From: Thermoplasmata archaeon
Lineage (GTDB): Archaea; Thermoplasmatota; Thermoplasmata; UBA10834
Length of the DNA: 5,007 nt
Direction of reading: 5' to 3'
Assembly: GCA_013331315.1 (NCBI GenBank)
Contig: DUGQ01000036.1
Span: 1 to 5,007, forward strand
The position numbers were made by a program, and so were the translations under genes. Below are positions 1 through 5,007 of the stretch, piece after piece. Numbering within the stretch: the first letter of the stretch is position 1; each line of letters begins with the position of its first letter. The notes below the pieces were generated by a model. That model saw only the letters and a program-made list of their open reading frames with translations. It was not told the origin of the DNA and searched no databases.

Positions 1-104
1 CGGGCCTGAAGGGATTCGAACCCTTGACCCACCGGTGTCTCCTGAGAGAGCCGATGGGCATCGCAGTAAGAGCCGGTTGCTCTACCTAGCTGAGCTACAG
101 GCCC
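1..104 (-). tRNA. tRNA-Lys (anticodon CTT), intron-containing
   Basis: The minus strand folds into a full cloverleaf once a 30-base intron is removed. The acceptor stem pairs GGGCCTG (104-98) with CAGGCCC (8-2), followed by discriminator G at 1. The D arm is GCTC/GAGC around a nine-base loop holding GG. The anticodon stem pairs ACCGG (77-73) with CCGGT (35-31), and its loop CTCTTA-A has anticodon CTT at 70-68. The variable region is GGGTC, and the T arm is AAGGG-TTCGAAT-CCCTT. The product would decode the Lys codon AAG. Lysine identity and G73 agree with archaeal tRNA-Lys as I remember it. The gene ends exactly at the window edge, so whether CCA is encoded and how transcription terminates cannot be seen. 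It is divergent from the hydrolase gene at 281. Confidence 0.95.
37..66 (-). other. tRNA intron at canonical position 37/38
   Basis: These 30 bases sit between A37 (base 67) and A38 (base 36) of the tRNA and must be removed to close the anticodon loop. The junctions form a textbook archaeal bulge-helix-bulge. CTCT (72-69, tRNA 32-35) pairs with intron GGAG (42-39), with one G-T wobble. This leaves three-base bulges TAC (68-66) and ACA (38-36), each cut between its second and third base. Inside, TG/CA (65-64 with 44-43) extends the fold, and CGAT/ATCG (63-60 with 55-52) makes a small hairpin. This is the substrate form recognised by archaeal tRNA-splicing endonuclease. The intron is too short to encode a protein or carry an internal guide RNA. 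Confidence 0.9.
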
Positions 105-128
105 GCGAATCCGCAGTATATGCTTGCC

Positions 129-143
129 GTTAATAAAACTATC
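129..143 (-). promoter_or_regulatory. TATA box of the tRNA-Lys gene
   Basis: On the minus strand this stretch reads GTTTTATTAACGG, close to the archaeal TATA consensus TTTATATA. Its centre near 135 puts transcription start near 109, about five bases before the mature tRNA 5' end, which is typical of archaeal tRNA genes. A second AT-rich word, CATATAC at 124-118, lies too close to the tRNA to serve as its TATA box. Confidence 0.6.
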
Positions 144-246
144 GAGCTTGAGCCGATTCTGGATTCATCTGGCCCGGGAAAGCCGTCGGTCCCGTCGGAT
201 GCTGGACGACACGCATACCATGAAGCCGAGAGAGTCGCCAGGGAAG

Positions 247-254
247 AGTTTATC
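247..254 (+). promoter_or_regulatory. TATA-like box for the MBL hydrolase gene
   Basis: AGTTTATC is preceded by a purine-rich stretch (241-246) that could be a BRE. Its centre lies about 30 bases before the ATG at 281, so the transcript would have only a few leader bases or none. The purine word GGGAGG touches the ATG directly with no spacer, so it is badly placed as a Shine-Dalgarno site, which favours near-leaderless translation. This is a position-based prediction. Confidence 0.4.
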
Positions 255-280
255 AGCGAAGATATCATAGTGGCGGGAGG

Positions 281-1054
281 ATGCACAGACCCTTTGTGGC
301 CGTACTGAGCAGCGGTAGCTGCGGCAACTCGATACTCGTCAAGACCGACGAGACATCAGTCCTCATCGACGCGGGGATCTCGTGCAGGGAACTGGAGAGG
401 AGGATGGCCGCCTTCGGCGTGGAGCCTCACGAAATCGACGGGGTCCTGCTCACGCACGAGCACACGGACCACAACAGGGGAGCGAGAAGGTTCTGCCGAA
501 CGCACGAAGTCCCAGTGTTCGGTACCGATGGCACGCTGGCCCTGACGCCACTGGACGGGGCGGACATCACCTCGATAGGACGCCATGGCGGCTTCTCACT
601 CGGGGGACTCCGTGTGCGGACCTTCCCGGTCCTCCACCTAGCCGCGGAGCCCGTCGGATACTCGATATCCGTAGACGGGACCAGGGTGTCGATCGCCTCG
701 GACCTCGGGTGCGTGACCGACGTCGTGACCAAGGAGATGTCCGGGGCCGACCTAGTGATGATCGAGGCGAACTACGACGAGGAAATGCTGCGGAACGGCA
801 CATACCCGGACTTTCTCAAGAGGACCATCGCCAGCGACCACGGCCACCTGCCAAACAGCGGGGCGGCGACGCTGTGTTCGCACACGATCGGGAAGAGGAC
901 CAGACGTGTGGTGCTTCTTCATTTGAGCAAGGACAACAACACCGTTGACCTGGCAAGGGAGGCGGTGGAAGACGCGCTCAGAAGAGACGGTGTTCAAGGG
1001 CCGGATGTAATCGCCACAGAACACGGCTGTCAGAACGGTCCATTCCGATTATGA
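281..1054 (+). CDS. MBL-fold metallo-hydrolase, WalJ/YycJ-like
   Basis: This 257-residue protein is a single metallo-beta-lactamase domain of the COG1235 group, closest in memory to bacterial WalJ/YycJ (VicX). All metal-ligand motifs are present: HEHTDH at 59-64 (H59, H61, D63, H64), H119 in LHLAAEPVGY, D141 in ASDLG and H214 in LHLSKDNN. Two further stretches are family hallmarks: SSGSCGNS (10-17) and the run around 162-192 containing EEMLRNGTYP and SDHGHLPN. YycJ proteins are reported as two-metal 5'-3' exonucleases linked to DNA repair, and a cytoplasmic nuclease role is inferred here by homology. Two positions differ from bacterial relatives as I recall them: L120 replaces the Asp of HDAAEP, and Y165 replaces the His of SNHD; neither is a core metal ligand. 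ATG 281 fits the upstream TATA spacing, and no earlier in-frame start is close. The gene ends inside the converging GINS gene. Confidence 0.9.
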   Translation: MHRPFVAVLSSGSCGNSILVKTDETSVLIDAGISCRELERRMAAFGVEPHEIDGVLLTHEHTDHNRGARRFCRTHEVPVFGTDGTLALTPLDGADITSIGRHGGFSLGGLRVRTFPVLHLAAEPVGYSISVDGTRVSIASDLGCVTDVVTKEMSGADLVMIEANYDEEMLRNGTYPDFLKRTIASDHGHLPNSGAATLCSHTIGKRTRRVVLLHLSKDNNTVDLAREAVEDALRRDGVQGPDVIATEHGCQNGPFRL

Positions 1055-1723
1055 GGAGACGCCCACGAGTTTAATCTTGCCGTGAGACGCGAGTGCCTCT
1101 GCGATCTTCTTCGGAAGGGACACTACGTCCTCCTTCTTCAAAGTGTAGTCTCTGTCCACCCCGGCGAATGTCGGGACATCCTCGAGGACCCTCACCAAGA
1201 CCAGCTCCTCGCTCTTGGGCTCCGCCTCGGAGGTCTCCTCCTCCACCTTGGGCTTCTTCTCAGTCGGCGCGTCCGGCAGGTTGACGATGTCCCTCGGGTT
1301 TGAGAACCTCGGGCCTGTCCCGTCGAAGTCCGCATGGTTGTCCCGGTGCGCACCGAGGACTGATATCAGGCTCGAGTAGAGGACGAGCTCGTCGGGCGTC
1401 AGATTGCTCGTCTCCGGGTTGTCGCCAGCCACCTTCCTGAGGGCGAGTAGGGATATCTTCCTCTGACGCAGCTCGTACACTCGCTTCGCTTTCTCACTAG
1501 CCTTCTTGAGCTGGTCGTTGATCATCATGCTGGCCTGGGAGCTGGGGTTGATGGCGAGCTCCCTCTCGCTCTCCTTTCGGAGGCTCCGTATGTACCTGTT
1601 CATCTTCTCGTATAGGGAGGCGTCGACCTTGATGAGCTGAGGGGACCGGTATTCCTGTCTGAAGAGAGCCATGATCTCCTCGTAGCCCATGTCCCCCGTT
1701 TTCCCGGCCATCACGTCGCGCAT
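1049..1723 (-). CDS. GINS-family replication initiation subunit (Gins51/Gins15 type)
   Basis: GINS bridges Cdc45/RecJ-like protein and MCM in the archaeal replicative helicase complex. The 224-residue frame has the A-B order of the Gins51 (Sld5/Psf1-like) subunit. A helical A domain covers about 12-125, including YEEIMALFRQEYRSPQL and the family-typical LRQRKISLLAL near 85-95. An acidic, probably disordered linker covers about 126-172 (EEETSEAEPKSEE). The small beta B domain at about 173-220 carries VLVRVLEDVPTF, YTLKKEDVVSLP and a C-terminal GKIKLV strand. Three starts are possible: 1723, 1711 (Met5) and 1690 (Met12). A TATA-like AAATAGG near 1733-1739 would start transcription near 1710, favouring Met5 as a leaderless start. 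Homologues usually begin near the MGYEEI stretch, which favours 1711 or 1690; the longest frame is listed. The TAA stop lies inside the end of the MBL gene. Confidence 0.92.
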   Translation of the reverse strand: MRDVMAGKTGDMGYEEIMALFRQEYRSPQLIKVDASLYEKMNRYIRSLRKESERELAINPSSQASMMINDQLKKASEKAKRVYELRQRKISLLALRKVAGDNPETSNLTPDELVLYSSLISVLGAHRDNHADFDGTGPRFSNPRDIVNLPDAPTEKKPKVEEETSEAEPKSEELVLVRVLEDVPTFAGVDRDYTLKKEDVVSLPKKIAEALASHGKIKLVGVSS

Positions 1724-1731
1724 GCATCGAC

Positions 1732-1741
1732 AACCTATTTG
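1732..1741 (-). promoter_or_regulatory. TATA-like box for the GINS gene
   Basis: The minus strand reads TCAAATAGGT. Its centre near 1736 predicts a transcript start near 1710, coinciding with the ATG at 1711. That would exclude the ATG at 1723 from the mRNA. The match to consensus is moderate. Confidence 0.4.
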
Positions 1742-1764
1742 ATGCTTGTGTGCTGCCTTCAGAT

Positions 1765-1779
1765 GGAAAGGATTTTACA
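1765..1779 (+). promoter_or_regulatory. BRE/TATA-like promoter of the DUF167-TOPRIM operon
   Basis: A purine-rich GGAAAGG (possible BRE) runs into ATTTTACA. The box centre near 1776 predicts transcript start near 1802, leaving about eight leader bases before the ATG at 1810. It lies about 40 bases from the opposite-facing GINS box, so both promoters share one short divergent region. Confidence 0.45.
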
Positions 1780-1809
1780 CGACCTCACGTTAACTCGTGG
1801 GGAGTCTCC

Positions 1810-2115
1810 ATGGTCCGTTCTAGTGAGTTCGTCAGGGAAGTGACGGGCGGGTCGCTGATACAGATTATCGTCTCGCCTGGGGCGAAGTCCACCGAGGCGA
1901 AGGGCGTGGACGCGTGGAGGGGGGCACTCCAGGTGAGAGTCGCGGCGGAACCGAGAGACGGCGAGGCGAACGCGGAACTGGTGAAGTACCTGTCGGAAAA
2001 GCTCTCCGTGCCGCACGGAGACATCAGGATAGTCAAAGGGTCGAAGAGCCACGGCAAGTCGGTCTTCGTGCCGTTGACCCCCGGCGATGTCCGGTCCAGA
2101 CTCGGGGTGAAGTGA
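1810..2115 (+). CDS. DUF167 (YggU/COG1872) family protein
   Basis: This 101-residue protein matches the small, widespread DUF167 family, whose members are usually about 75-110 residues and have no firmly established biochemical role. Diagnostic features are VSPGAKSTEAKGVD (21-34), the beta strand LQVRVAAEP (40-48), the signature DGEANAELVKYLSEKL (50-65) and DIRIVKGSKSHGKSVFV (71-87). I see no signal peptide or membrane segment, so it should be cytoplasmic. ATG 1810 was chosen over an in-frame GTG at 1750 for two reasons. The promoter box at 1765-1779 lies inside the longer frame, and the extra 20 residues do not resemble the family. GGGGAG at 1799-1804 is a usable Shine-Dalgarno word. The TOPRIM gene follows after a single base, indicating co-transcription. 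Confidence 0.88.
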   Translation: MVRSSEFVREVTGGSLIQIIVSPGAKSTEAKGVDAWRGALQVRVAAEPRDGEANAELVKYLSEKLSVPHGDIRIVKGSKSHGKSVFVPLTPGDVRSRLGVK

Positions 2116-2119
2116 ATTG
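2104..2119 (+). promoter_or_regulatory. Shine-Dalgarno and TTG start of the TOPRIM gene
   Basis: GGGGTGA at 2104-2110, inside the last codons of the DUF167 gene, complements the 16S 3' end and lies six bases before TTG at 2117. It supports the rare TTG start over an in-frame ATG at 2189, which would remove the first 24 residues. Placing the site inside the preceding gene suggests translational coupling. Confidence 0.6.
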
Positions 2120-2521
2120 CTGACTCCTTCTGAACGGCTCGAGCGGATCCTCAAGGTCATCGAGGAGCTCGACGAGCTCAGCGAGGAAATGCCAGTCATC
2201 GTGGAGGGACGACGAGATGTCGAGGCGCTTCGACTCCTCGGGATCAATGGCGAGGTTGTCACCCTGGGGAAGGGCGTTCCCCTGTTCGCATTCTGCGAGA
2301 ACATATCCAGGGAGTGGCCCTCCACTGTCGTCCTCACAGACTGGGACCGCAAGGGGGGACAGCTGGCGAGGCGTCTCAAGGAGGCCTTCGAGGCCAACGG
2401 TGTCAAGGTGAACGATTCAATTCGCATGGCGCTCGTGATCCTCGCGAAGAAGGAGATCAAGGACATCGAAAGCCTTCCTAGCCTTGTTCGCAGGCTGCAG
2501 AAGGCCGCGAAGAGAAGCTAG
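2117..2521 (+). CDS. Small TOPRIM-domain protein (COG1658, RNase M5-like)
   Basis: The protein has 134 residues and one compact TOPRIM fold after a helical N-terminal segment (about 3-24). The acidic Mg-binding residues are visible: E30 in MPVIVEGRRDVEAL and the DxD pair D75/D77 in VVLTDWDRKGGQLARRL. LGINGEVVTLGKG (41-53) lies between them, as in related TOPRIM proteins. The C-terminus is Lys/Arg-rich (ILAKKEIKDIESL, then RRLQKAAKRS), consistent with nucleic-acid binding. The fold is shared with DnaG, topoisomerases and bacterial RNase M5, which matures 5S rRNA. Archaeal stand-alone copies are largely uncharacterised, so an rRNA-processing or other nuclease role is inference only. It is the second gene of an operon with the DUF167 gene, separated by one base, and starts at TTG. 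Confidence 0.85.
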   Translation: MLTPSERLERILKVIEELDELSEEMPVIVEGRRDVEALRLLGINGEVVTLGKGVPLFAFCENISREWPSTVVLTDWDRKGGQLARRLKEAFEANGVKVNDSIRMALVILAKKEIKDIESLPSLVRRLQKAAKRS

Positions 2522-2599
2522 CACCATTCCGACTCAGATGACGTCACTAACCCGCTAAGCGAACCCACAGTTTTTCTACACTAGAGACAATGGGATAGC

Positions 2600-2604
2600 G
2601 GAGG
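2600..2604 (+). promoter_or_regulatory. Shine-Dalgarno site fixing the start at 2613
   Basis: GGAGG lies eight bases before ATG 2613, a near-ideal position. It argues that this gene has a leader and is not leaderless, and it excludes the nearby ATG at 2590, which meets TAG after two codons. A T-rich stretch TTTTTCTACA at 2571-2580 could be either its TATA element or a T-tract terminator of the TOPRIM operon; the sequence does not decide. Confidence 0.6.
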
Positions 2605-2612
2605 AAGCTGCG

Positions 2613-3335
2613 ATGCGTCTACAATTGCTGAACCTGTGGGTCATGGTGGCGCTTTCGTTGGCGATAATGTTGCTTGGCGTCGTCGCCGTCTCATTCGTTG
2701 TCAAGGACCTCGTCGAGGATGAACCGTTGAACCACGGGGTCCTTGCAGTTGGCGTCTCCTTGATGGCTTTCTCTGGGAGCCTGCTGCTATTCATCCGCCT
2801 CAGCCGTGAAACACCCCTTTGGAAGGTCTCCGGCAGCACTCGTGAGAGGACAAGACGTGATGTTGCGCTGACAAGCGCGGGGGTATTCCTTTCTCTGGCG
2901 GGCTTCGCGACAGGGATCCTGTCCTTCCATCAGGCCCAGCTAGAGGAGGCCAGAGCCGTTGTTGACAAGCACTTGTTCGTGGCAATCTGTCTTGAAGCGA
3001 TAGGGATCGTTGGCCTGCTGATGTTCGTAATGGGGGCGAAGTTCTCGGGGGAGCCGAGACTGTTCCTGATTGACGAGGAGGTGAAGGCCTGGAAGTCGAA
3101 GTCGTACAGGAACCTCGGCGTAACGCTCATGGTCATGGGAGCCGCTTTGGCGCTTGCGATGATTGGCATCGTGGGCTTGTTCTATCAGCTGGCCGACCCC
3201 GTCTTCGGAGGGGCGATTGTGGCAGCTGCAATCACCTGGATCTTCTTGCACACGGTTGGTGTGCTGCTGTACAGAGGAAGACCCCCGTTGATGGGGCCAC
3301 TCCACCCGAGTCATGAGAGTCCGAAGAGACGGTGA
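2613..3335 (+). CDS. Unrecognised six-helix membrane protein
   Basis: I do not recognise a family for this 240-residue protein. Six hydrophobic helices are visible at about 8-30, 42-62, 85-105, 120-141, 167-190 and 197-219. Loops alternate in charge. Those after helices 2 and 4 and the C-terminus are basic (RETPLWKVSGSTRERTRR, KAWKSKSYRN, HPSHESPKRR), while those after helices 1, 3 and 5 are acidic or short (KDLVEDEP, QAQLEEARAVVDKH, QLADP). By the positive-inside rule both ends face the cytoplasm. The helix pairs look like three related hairpins; IGIVGL occurs at 130-135 and again at 184-189. There is no cleavable signal peptide, catalytic motif or transporter signature. It stands alone, 91 bases after the TOPRIM gene and 108 bases before gcvPA. 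Coding is supported by the clean hydrophobic pattern and the Shine-Dalgarno site. Confidence 0.8.
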   Translation: MRLQLLNLWVMVALSLAIMLLGVVAVSFVVKDLVEDEPLNHGVLAVGVSLMAFSGSLLLFIRLSRETPLWKVSGSTRERTRRDVALTSAGVFLSLAGFATGILSFHQAQLEEARAVVDKHLFVAICLEAIGIVGLLMFVMGAKFSGEPRLFLIDEEVKAWKSKSYRNLGVTLMVMGAALALAMIGIVGLFYQLADPVFGGAIVAAAITWIFLHTVGVLLYRGRPPLMGPLHPSHESPKRR

Positions 3336-3403
3336 GAGTCTTCTCTTGTGAGAACAGCCAGCTAATAGCCCTGCCCCATCGGAAGGCTCCAAGAAGGCGT
3401 ACC

Positions 3404-3420
3404 CCAAAAAGGATTTAGAG
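3404..3420 (+). promoter_or_regulatory. BRE/TATA-like promoter of gcvPA-gcvPB
   Basis: CCAAAAAGGATTTAGAG is the most AT-rich stretch between the membrane-protein gene and gcvPA. The TTTAGA core is centred near 3416, about 28 bases before the ATG at 3444, and no Shine-Dalgarno word precedes that ATG. This geometry fits a leaderless archaeal mRNA starting at or just before the A of ATG. I see no structured leader, so a glycine riboswitch is excluded here. Confidence 0.5.
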
Positions 3421-3443
3421 TAAGACCTCAATCTGTCGCGCAC

Positions 3444-4775
3444 ATGGAGCGCTCAGAGTGCTCTGCTCAGATGTTGGCTCAACTGGGACTAGACTCGGTT
3501 GGCGAACTTTTCAAGGATATACCGAAGGGGGTCCGCACGAAGGGTCTGCGACTGCCCGACGGCATGGATGAGCTCGAGCTCACGCGCGTTCTAGACGAGA
3601 TGATGTCATCAAACAAGCCCGTCACGGATTGGCTGAGCTTCCTCGGGGCGGGAATGTACCATCACTTCACGCCGGCGGCGGTGAAGACCATCGTCTCGAG
3701 GTCGGAATTCATCACGTCGTACACCCCCTATCAGTCGGAGATAAGTCAGGGCATGCTGCAGGCCCTGTTCGAGTACCAGTCGTTCATGGTCGAGCTCACT
3801 GGAATGGACTACATGAACTGCAGCATGTACGACGCTTCAACGGCAGTCGGAGAGGCGGTCCTGATGGGGCACAGGATCGGTGGCGGGAGCCGGTTTCTCA
3901 TGAGCCGGGCGGTCAACCCGGAGAGGAAGGAGGTCGCGAGGGTATACGCCAAAGGGGCGGACATCGAGATCTCAGAGGTGGCGTACGACCGGAACACCGG
4001 CCAGGTCGACCTGGCCGACTTCGAGTCGAAGATGGGTGATGATGTCATCGGATTCTACTTCGAGACCCCGAACTTCCTAGGGCCGCTCGAGACGGGCTGG
4101 AAAGACATCAGAGAGACCCTTGGAGAGAAGGTCATGGTCGTCGGCGTGAACCCGCTAGCTCTGGCGTTGATCAAGCCCCCAGGCGACATGGGAGCGGACA
4201 TCGTCGTTGGCGACGCCCAGGTGTTCGGAATCCCGATGAGCTTCGGTGGGCCGTCGATCGGAGTCTTCGGCTGCAGGGACGAGCACATCCGGAAGATGCC
4301 TGGGCGGCTGATAGGCATGACGGAGGACGCCGAGGGAACCAGGTCCTACTGCATGACCCTTCAGACGCGCGAACAGCATATCAGGCGCAGCAAGGCCACT
4401 TCGAACATATGCACCAATGAGGCGCTGCTCGCGGTGGCCGTCGCGACGCATCTCGCGCTGTTGGGTCGGTCGGGTCTGCGAAGGGTTGCGGCGAAGAACA
4501 TCGAGAACATGCGATCGCTTTCGAAGAGGATGGACGCGATTGACGGATTCTCCGCGCCTGTCTTCGACTCGCCACACTTCAACGAGTTCACCGTCAGGTC
4601 GAGCAGACCGACGGGGGATGTTGGGGCAGACCTTCTACAGAGACAGATCCACGGAGGTGTCAGGCTCGACCGCTGGTTCCCAGAGCTCAGCGACTGCACC
4701 CTGTACGCCACCACGGAGATGCACACGGCAGCGGACCACGACAGACTGATCTCCGCCTTGGAGGAGTGCCGATGA
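3444..4775 (+). CDS. gcvPA: Glycine decarboxylase (P-protein) subunit 1
   Basis: GcvPA is the N-terminal half of the split P-protein. With GcvPB it forms the PLP enzyme that decarboxylates glycine and passes the aminomethyl group to lipoylated H-protein, in the cytoplasmic glycine cleavage system. The 443 residues match the usual length of about 440-450. Recognisable stretches in order are [12 protein letters not shown] (16-27), [15 protein letters not shown] (66-80), [22 protein letters not shown] (91-112), the [11 protein letters not shown] region (128-138), PNFLGPLE (209-216), FGGPSIGVF (267-275), [22 protein letters not shown] (306-327) and HFNEFTV (378-384). The PLP-binding Lys belongs to GcvPB, as expected. 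The N-terminus is a few residues shorter than in relatives I recall, which carry an extra FIPHT-like strand. No upstream in-frame start is close, and promoter spacing supports ATG 3444. Its TGA overlaps the gcvPB ATG. Confidence 0.96.
   Translation: MERSECSAQMLAQLGLDSVGELFKDIPKGVRTKGLRLPDGMDELELTRVLDEMMSSNKPVTDWLSFLGAGMYHHFTPAAVKTIVSRSEFITSYTPYQSEISQGMLQALFEYQSFMVELTGMDYMNCSMYDASTAVGEAVLMGHRIGGGSRFLMSRAVNPERKEVARVYAKGADIEISEVAYDRNTGQVDLADFESKMGDDVIGFYFETPNFLGPLETGWKDIRETLGEKVMVVGVNPLALALIKPPGDMGADIVVGDAQVFGIPMSFGGPSIGVFGCRDEHIRKMPGRLIGMTEDAEGTRSYCMTLQTREQHIRRSKATSNICTNEALLAVAVATHLALLGRSGLRRVAAKNIENMRSLSKRMDAIDGFSAPVFDSPHFNEFTVRSSRPTGDVGADLLQRQIHGGVRLDRWFPELSDCTLYATTEMHTAADHDRLISALEECR
4760..4766 (+). 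promoter_or_regulatory. Shine-Dalgarno site of gcvPB inside gcvPA
   Basis: GGAGGAG lies five bases before the gcvPB ATG at 4772, within the final codons of gcvPA. Together with the ATGA overlap it suggests coupled translation, which would keep the two subunits of the complex in step. Confidence 0.65.
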
Positions 4776-5007
4776 GATACCACCAGGCGACATACGACGT
4801 CCCGTTGCTGATGGAGGGCTGTGGAGGCCTGTCGGAAGAGGACAGGCACTTGTCGGAGGAGCTGCTGCCCAAGGAGCTTGTCAGAGAGGATCTCGAGCTC
4901 CCCGATCTTCCCGAGCGGGAGGTCGTGAAGCACTTCATCAACCTCTCGCAGATGAACTTCGGCGTGGACAACGGCCTCTATCCGTTGGGCTCGTGCACCA
5001 TGAAATA
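4772..5007 (+). CDS. gcvPB: Glycine decarboxylase (P-protein) subunit 2, 5' part
   Basis: This is the first 78 codons of the C-terminal half of the split P-protein, which carries the PLP-binding Lys and pairs with GcvPA. The visible part begins [16 protein letters not shown], continues with [23 protein letters not shown] (about 46-68) and ends in the signature [12 protein letters not shown] (67-78), all in the expected order for GcvPB. The ATG shares four bases (ATGA) with the gcvPA stop and has a well-placed Shine-Dalgarno site. The reading frame runs off the window, so roughly four fifths of the protein, including the catalytic Lys, is not visible. The truncation is an artefact of the window edge, not a broken gene. 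Confidence 0.95.
   Translation, partial: MRYHQATYDVPLLMEGCGGLSEEDRHLSEELLPKELVREDLELPDLPEREVVKHFINLSQMNFGVDNGLYPLGSCTMK

Noticed and set aside
120..308. A 62-codon plus-strand open frame between the tRNA and the hydrolase gene
   Set aside because: It covers both the tRNA promoter and the hydrolase promoter, overlaps the hydrolase start by 28 bases, has no Shine-Dalgarno site and resembles no known protein. The 176-base spacer is better explained as control DNA.
382..948. A 188-codon plus-strand open frame inside the hydrolase gene
   Set aside because: It is Arg/Gly/Pro-rich with no motif, as expected of an out-of-frame reading of GC-rich coding DNA. The overlapping hydrolase frame has a full set of catalytic motifs.
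1218..1262. Pyrimidine-rich plus-strand tract resembling a terminator or low-complexity repeat
   Set aside because: It is the complement of Glu/Lys codons in the acidic GINS linker, and it lies about 165 bases beyond the hydrolase stop.
2163..2180. Near-palindrome with GAGCTC repeated around a short spacer
   Set aside because: It is explained by the repeated Glu-Leu-Asp-Glu-Leu codons of the TOPRIM protein's N-terminal helix.
2539..2546. Perfect 8-base palindrome TGACGTCA before the membrane-protein gene
   Set aside because: Palindromes of this length are expected several times by chance in a window this size, the symmetry does not extend, and no second copy was noticed nearby.
3334..3350. 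Small inverted repeat (AGAG/CTCT) just after the membrane-protein stop
   Set aside because: The stem is only four or five pairs and no T-tract follows, so it does not support a terminator call.
3336..3443. Possible glycine riboswitch ahead of gcvPA
   Set aside because: The spacer is only 108 bases, shows no tandem aptamer-like stems, and the promoter box sits so near the ATG that almost no leader would be transcribed.
4361..4933. A 190-codon minus-strand open frame across the gcvPA/gcvPB junction
   Set aside because: It is antisense to two well-recognised genes, and its Ser/Arg/Leu-rich composition is typical of an antisense shadow.

Overview
The window looks archaeal and chromosomal. It carries a tRNA-Lys gene split by an intron whose junctions fold into an archaeal bulge-helix-bulge. 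It also carries a GINS replication subunit, and several genes have TATA-like boxes about 26-30 bp before their start codons. The DNA is GC-rich, Arg codons are largely AGG/AGA, and Shine-Dalgarno sites appear mainly inside operons. A Thermoplasmatota-like (Euryarchaeota-side) host fits the gene set, but no universal marker is present and this placement is inference.

Layout. 1-104 (minus): intron-containing tRNA-Lys(CTT), with its TATA box in the 176-base spacer at 105-280. 281-1054 (plus): metallo-beta-lactamase-fold hydrolase of the WalJ/YycJ type. 1049-1723 (minus): GINS subunit, tail to tail with the hydrolase and overlapping it by 6 bases. 1810-2115 (plus): DUF167/YggU-family protein, divergent from GINS. 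2117-2521 (plus): small TOPRIM protein starting at TTG one base after the DUF167 stop, clearly the same operon. 2613-3335 (plus): unrecognised six-helix membrane protein. 3444-4775 (plus): gcvPA, glycine decarboxylase subunit 1. 4772-5007 (plus): gcvPB, subunit 2, overlapping gcvPA by 4 bases and cut by the window end.

The left half groups nucleic-acid-handling genes: tRNA, a likely exonuclease-type MBL hydrolase, GINS and a TOPRIM enzyme. Their divergent and convergent arrangement shows at least three transcription units. The right half is metabolic: gcvPA and gcvPB encode the two halves of the split P-protein of the glycine cleavage system; gcvT, gcvH and the L-protein gene are not in view. 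No mobile element, CRISPR array, riboswitch or novel multi-gene system was found. The most informative points are the tRNA intron, the tight gene junctions, start-codon choices supported by promoter or Shine-Dalgarno spacing, and an apparent three-fold hairpin repeat in the membrane protein.
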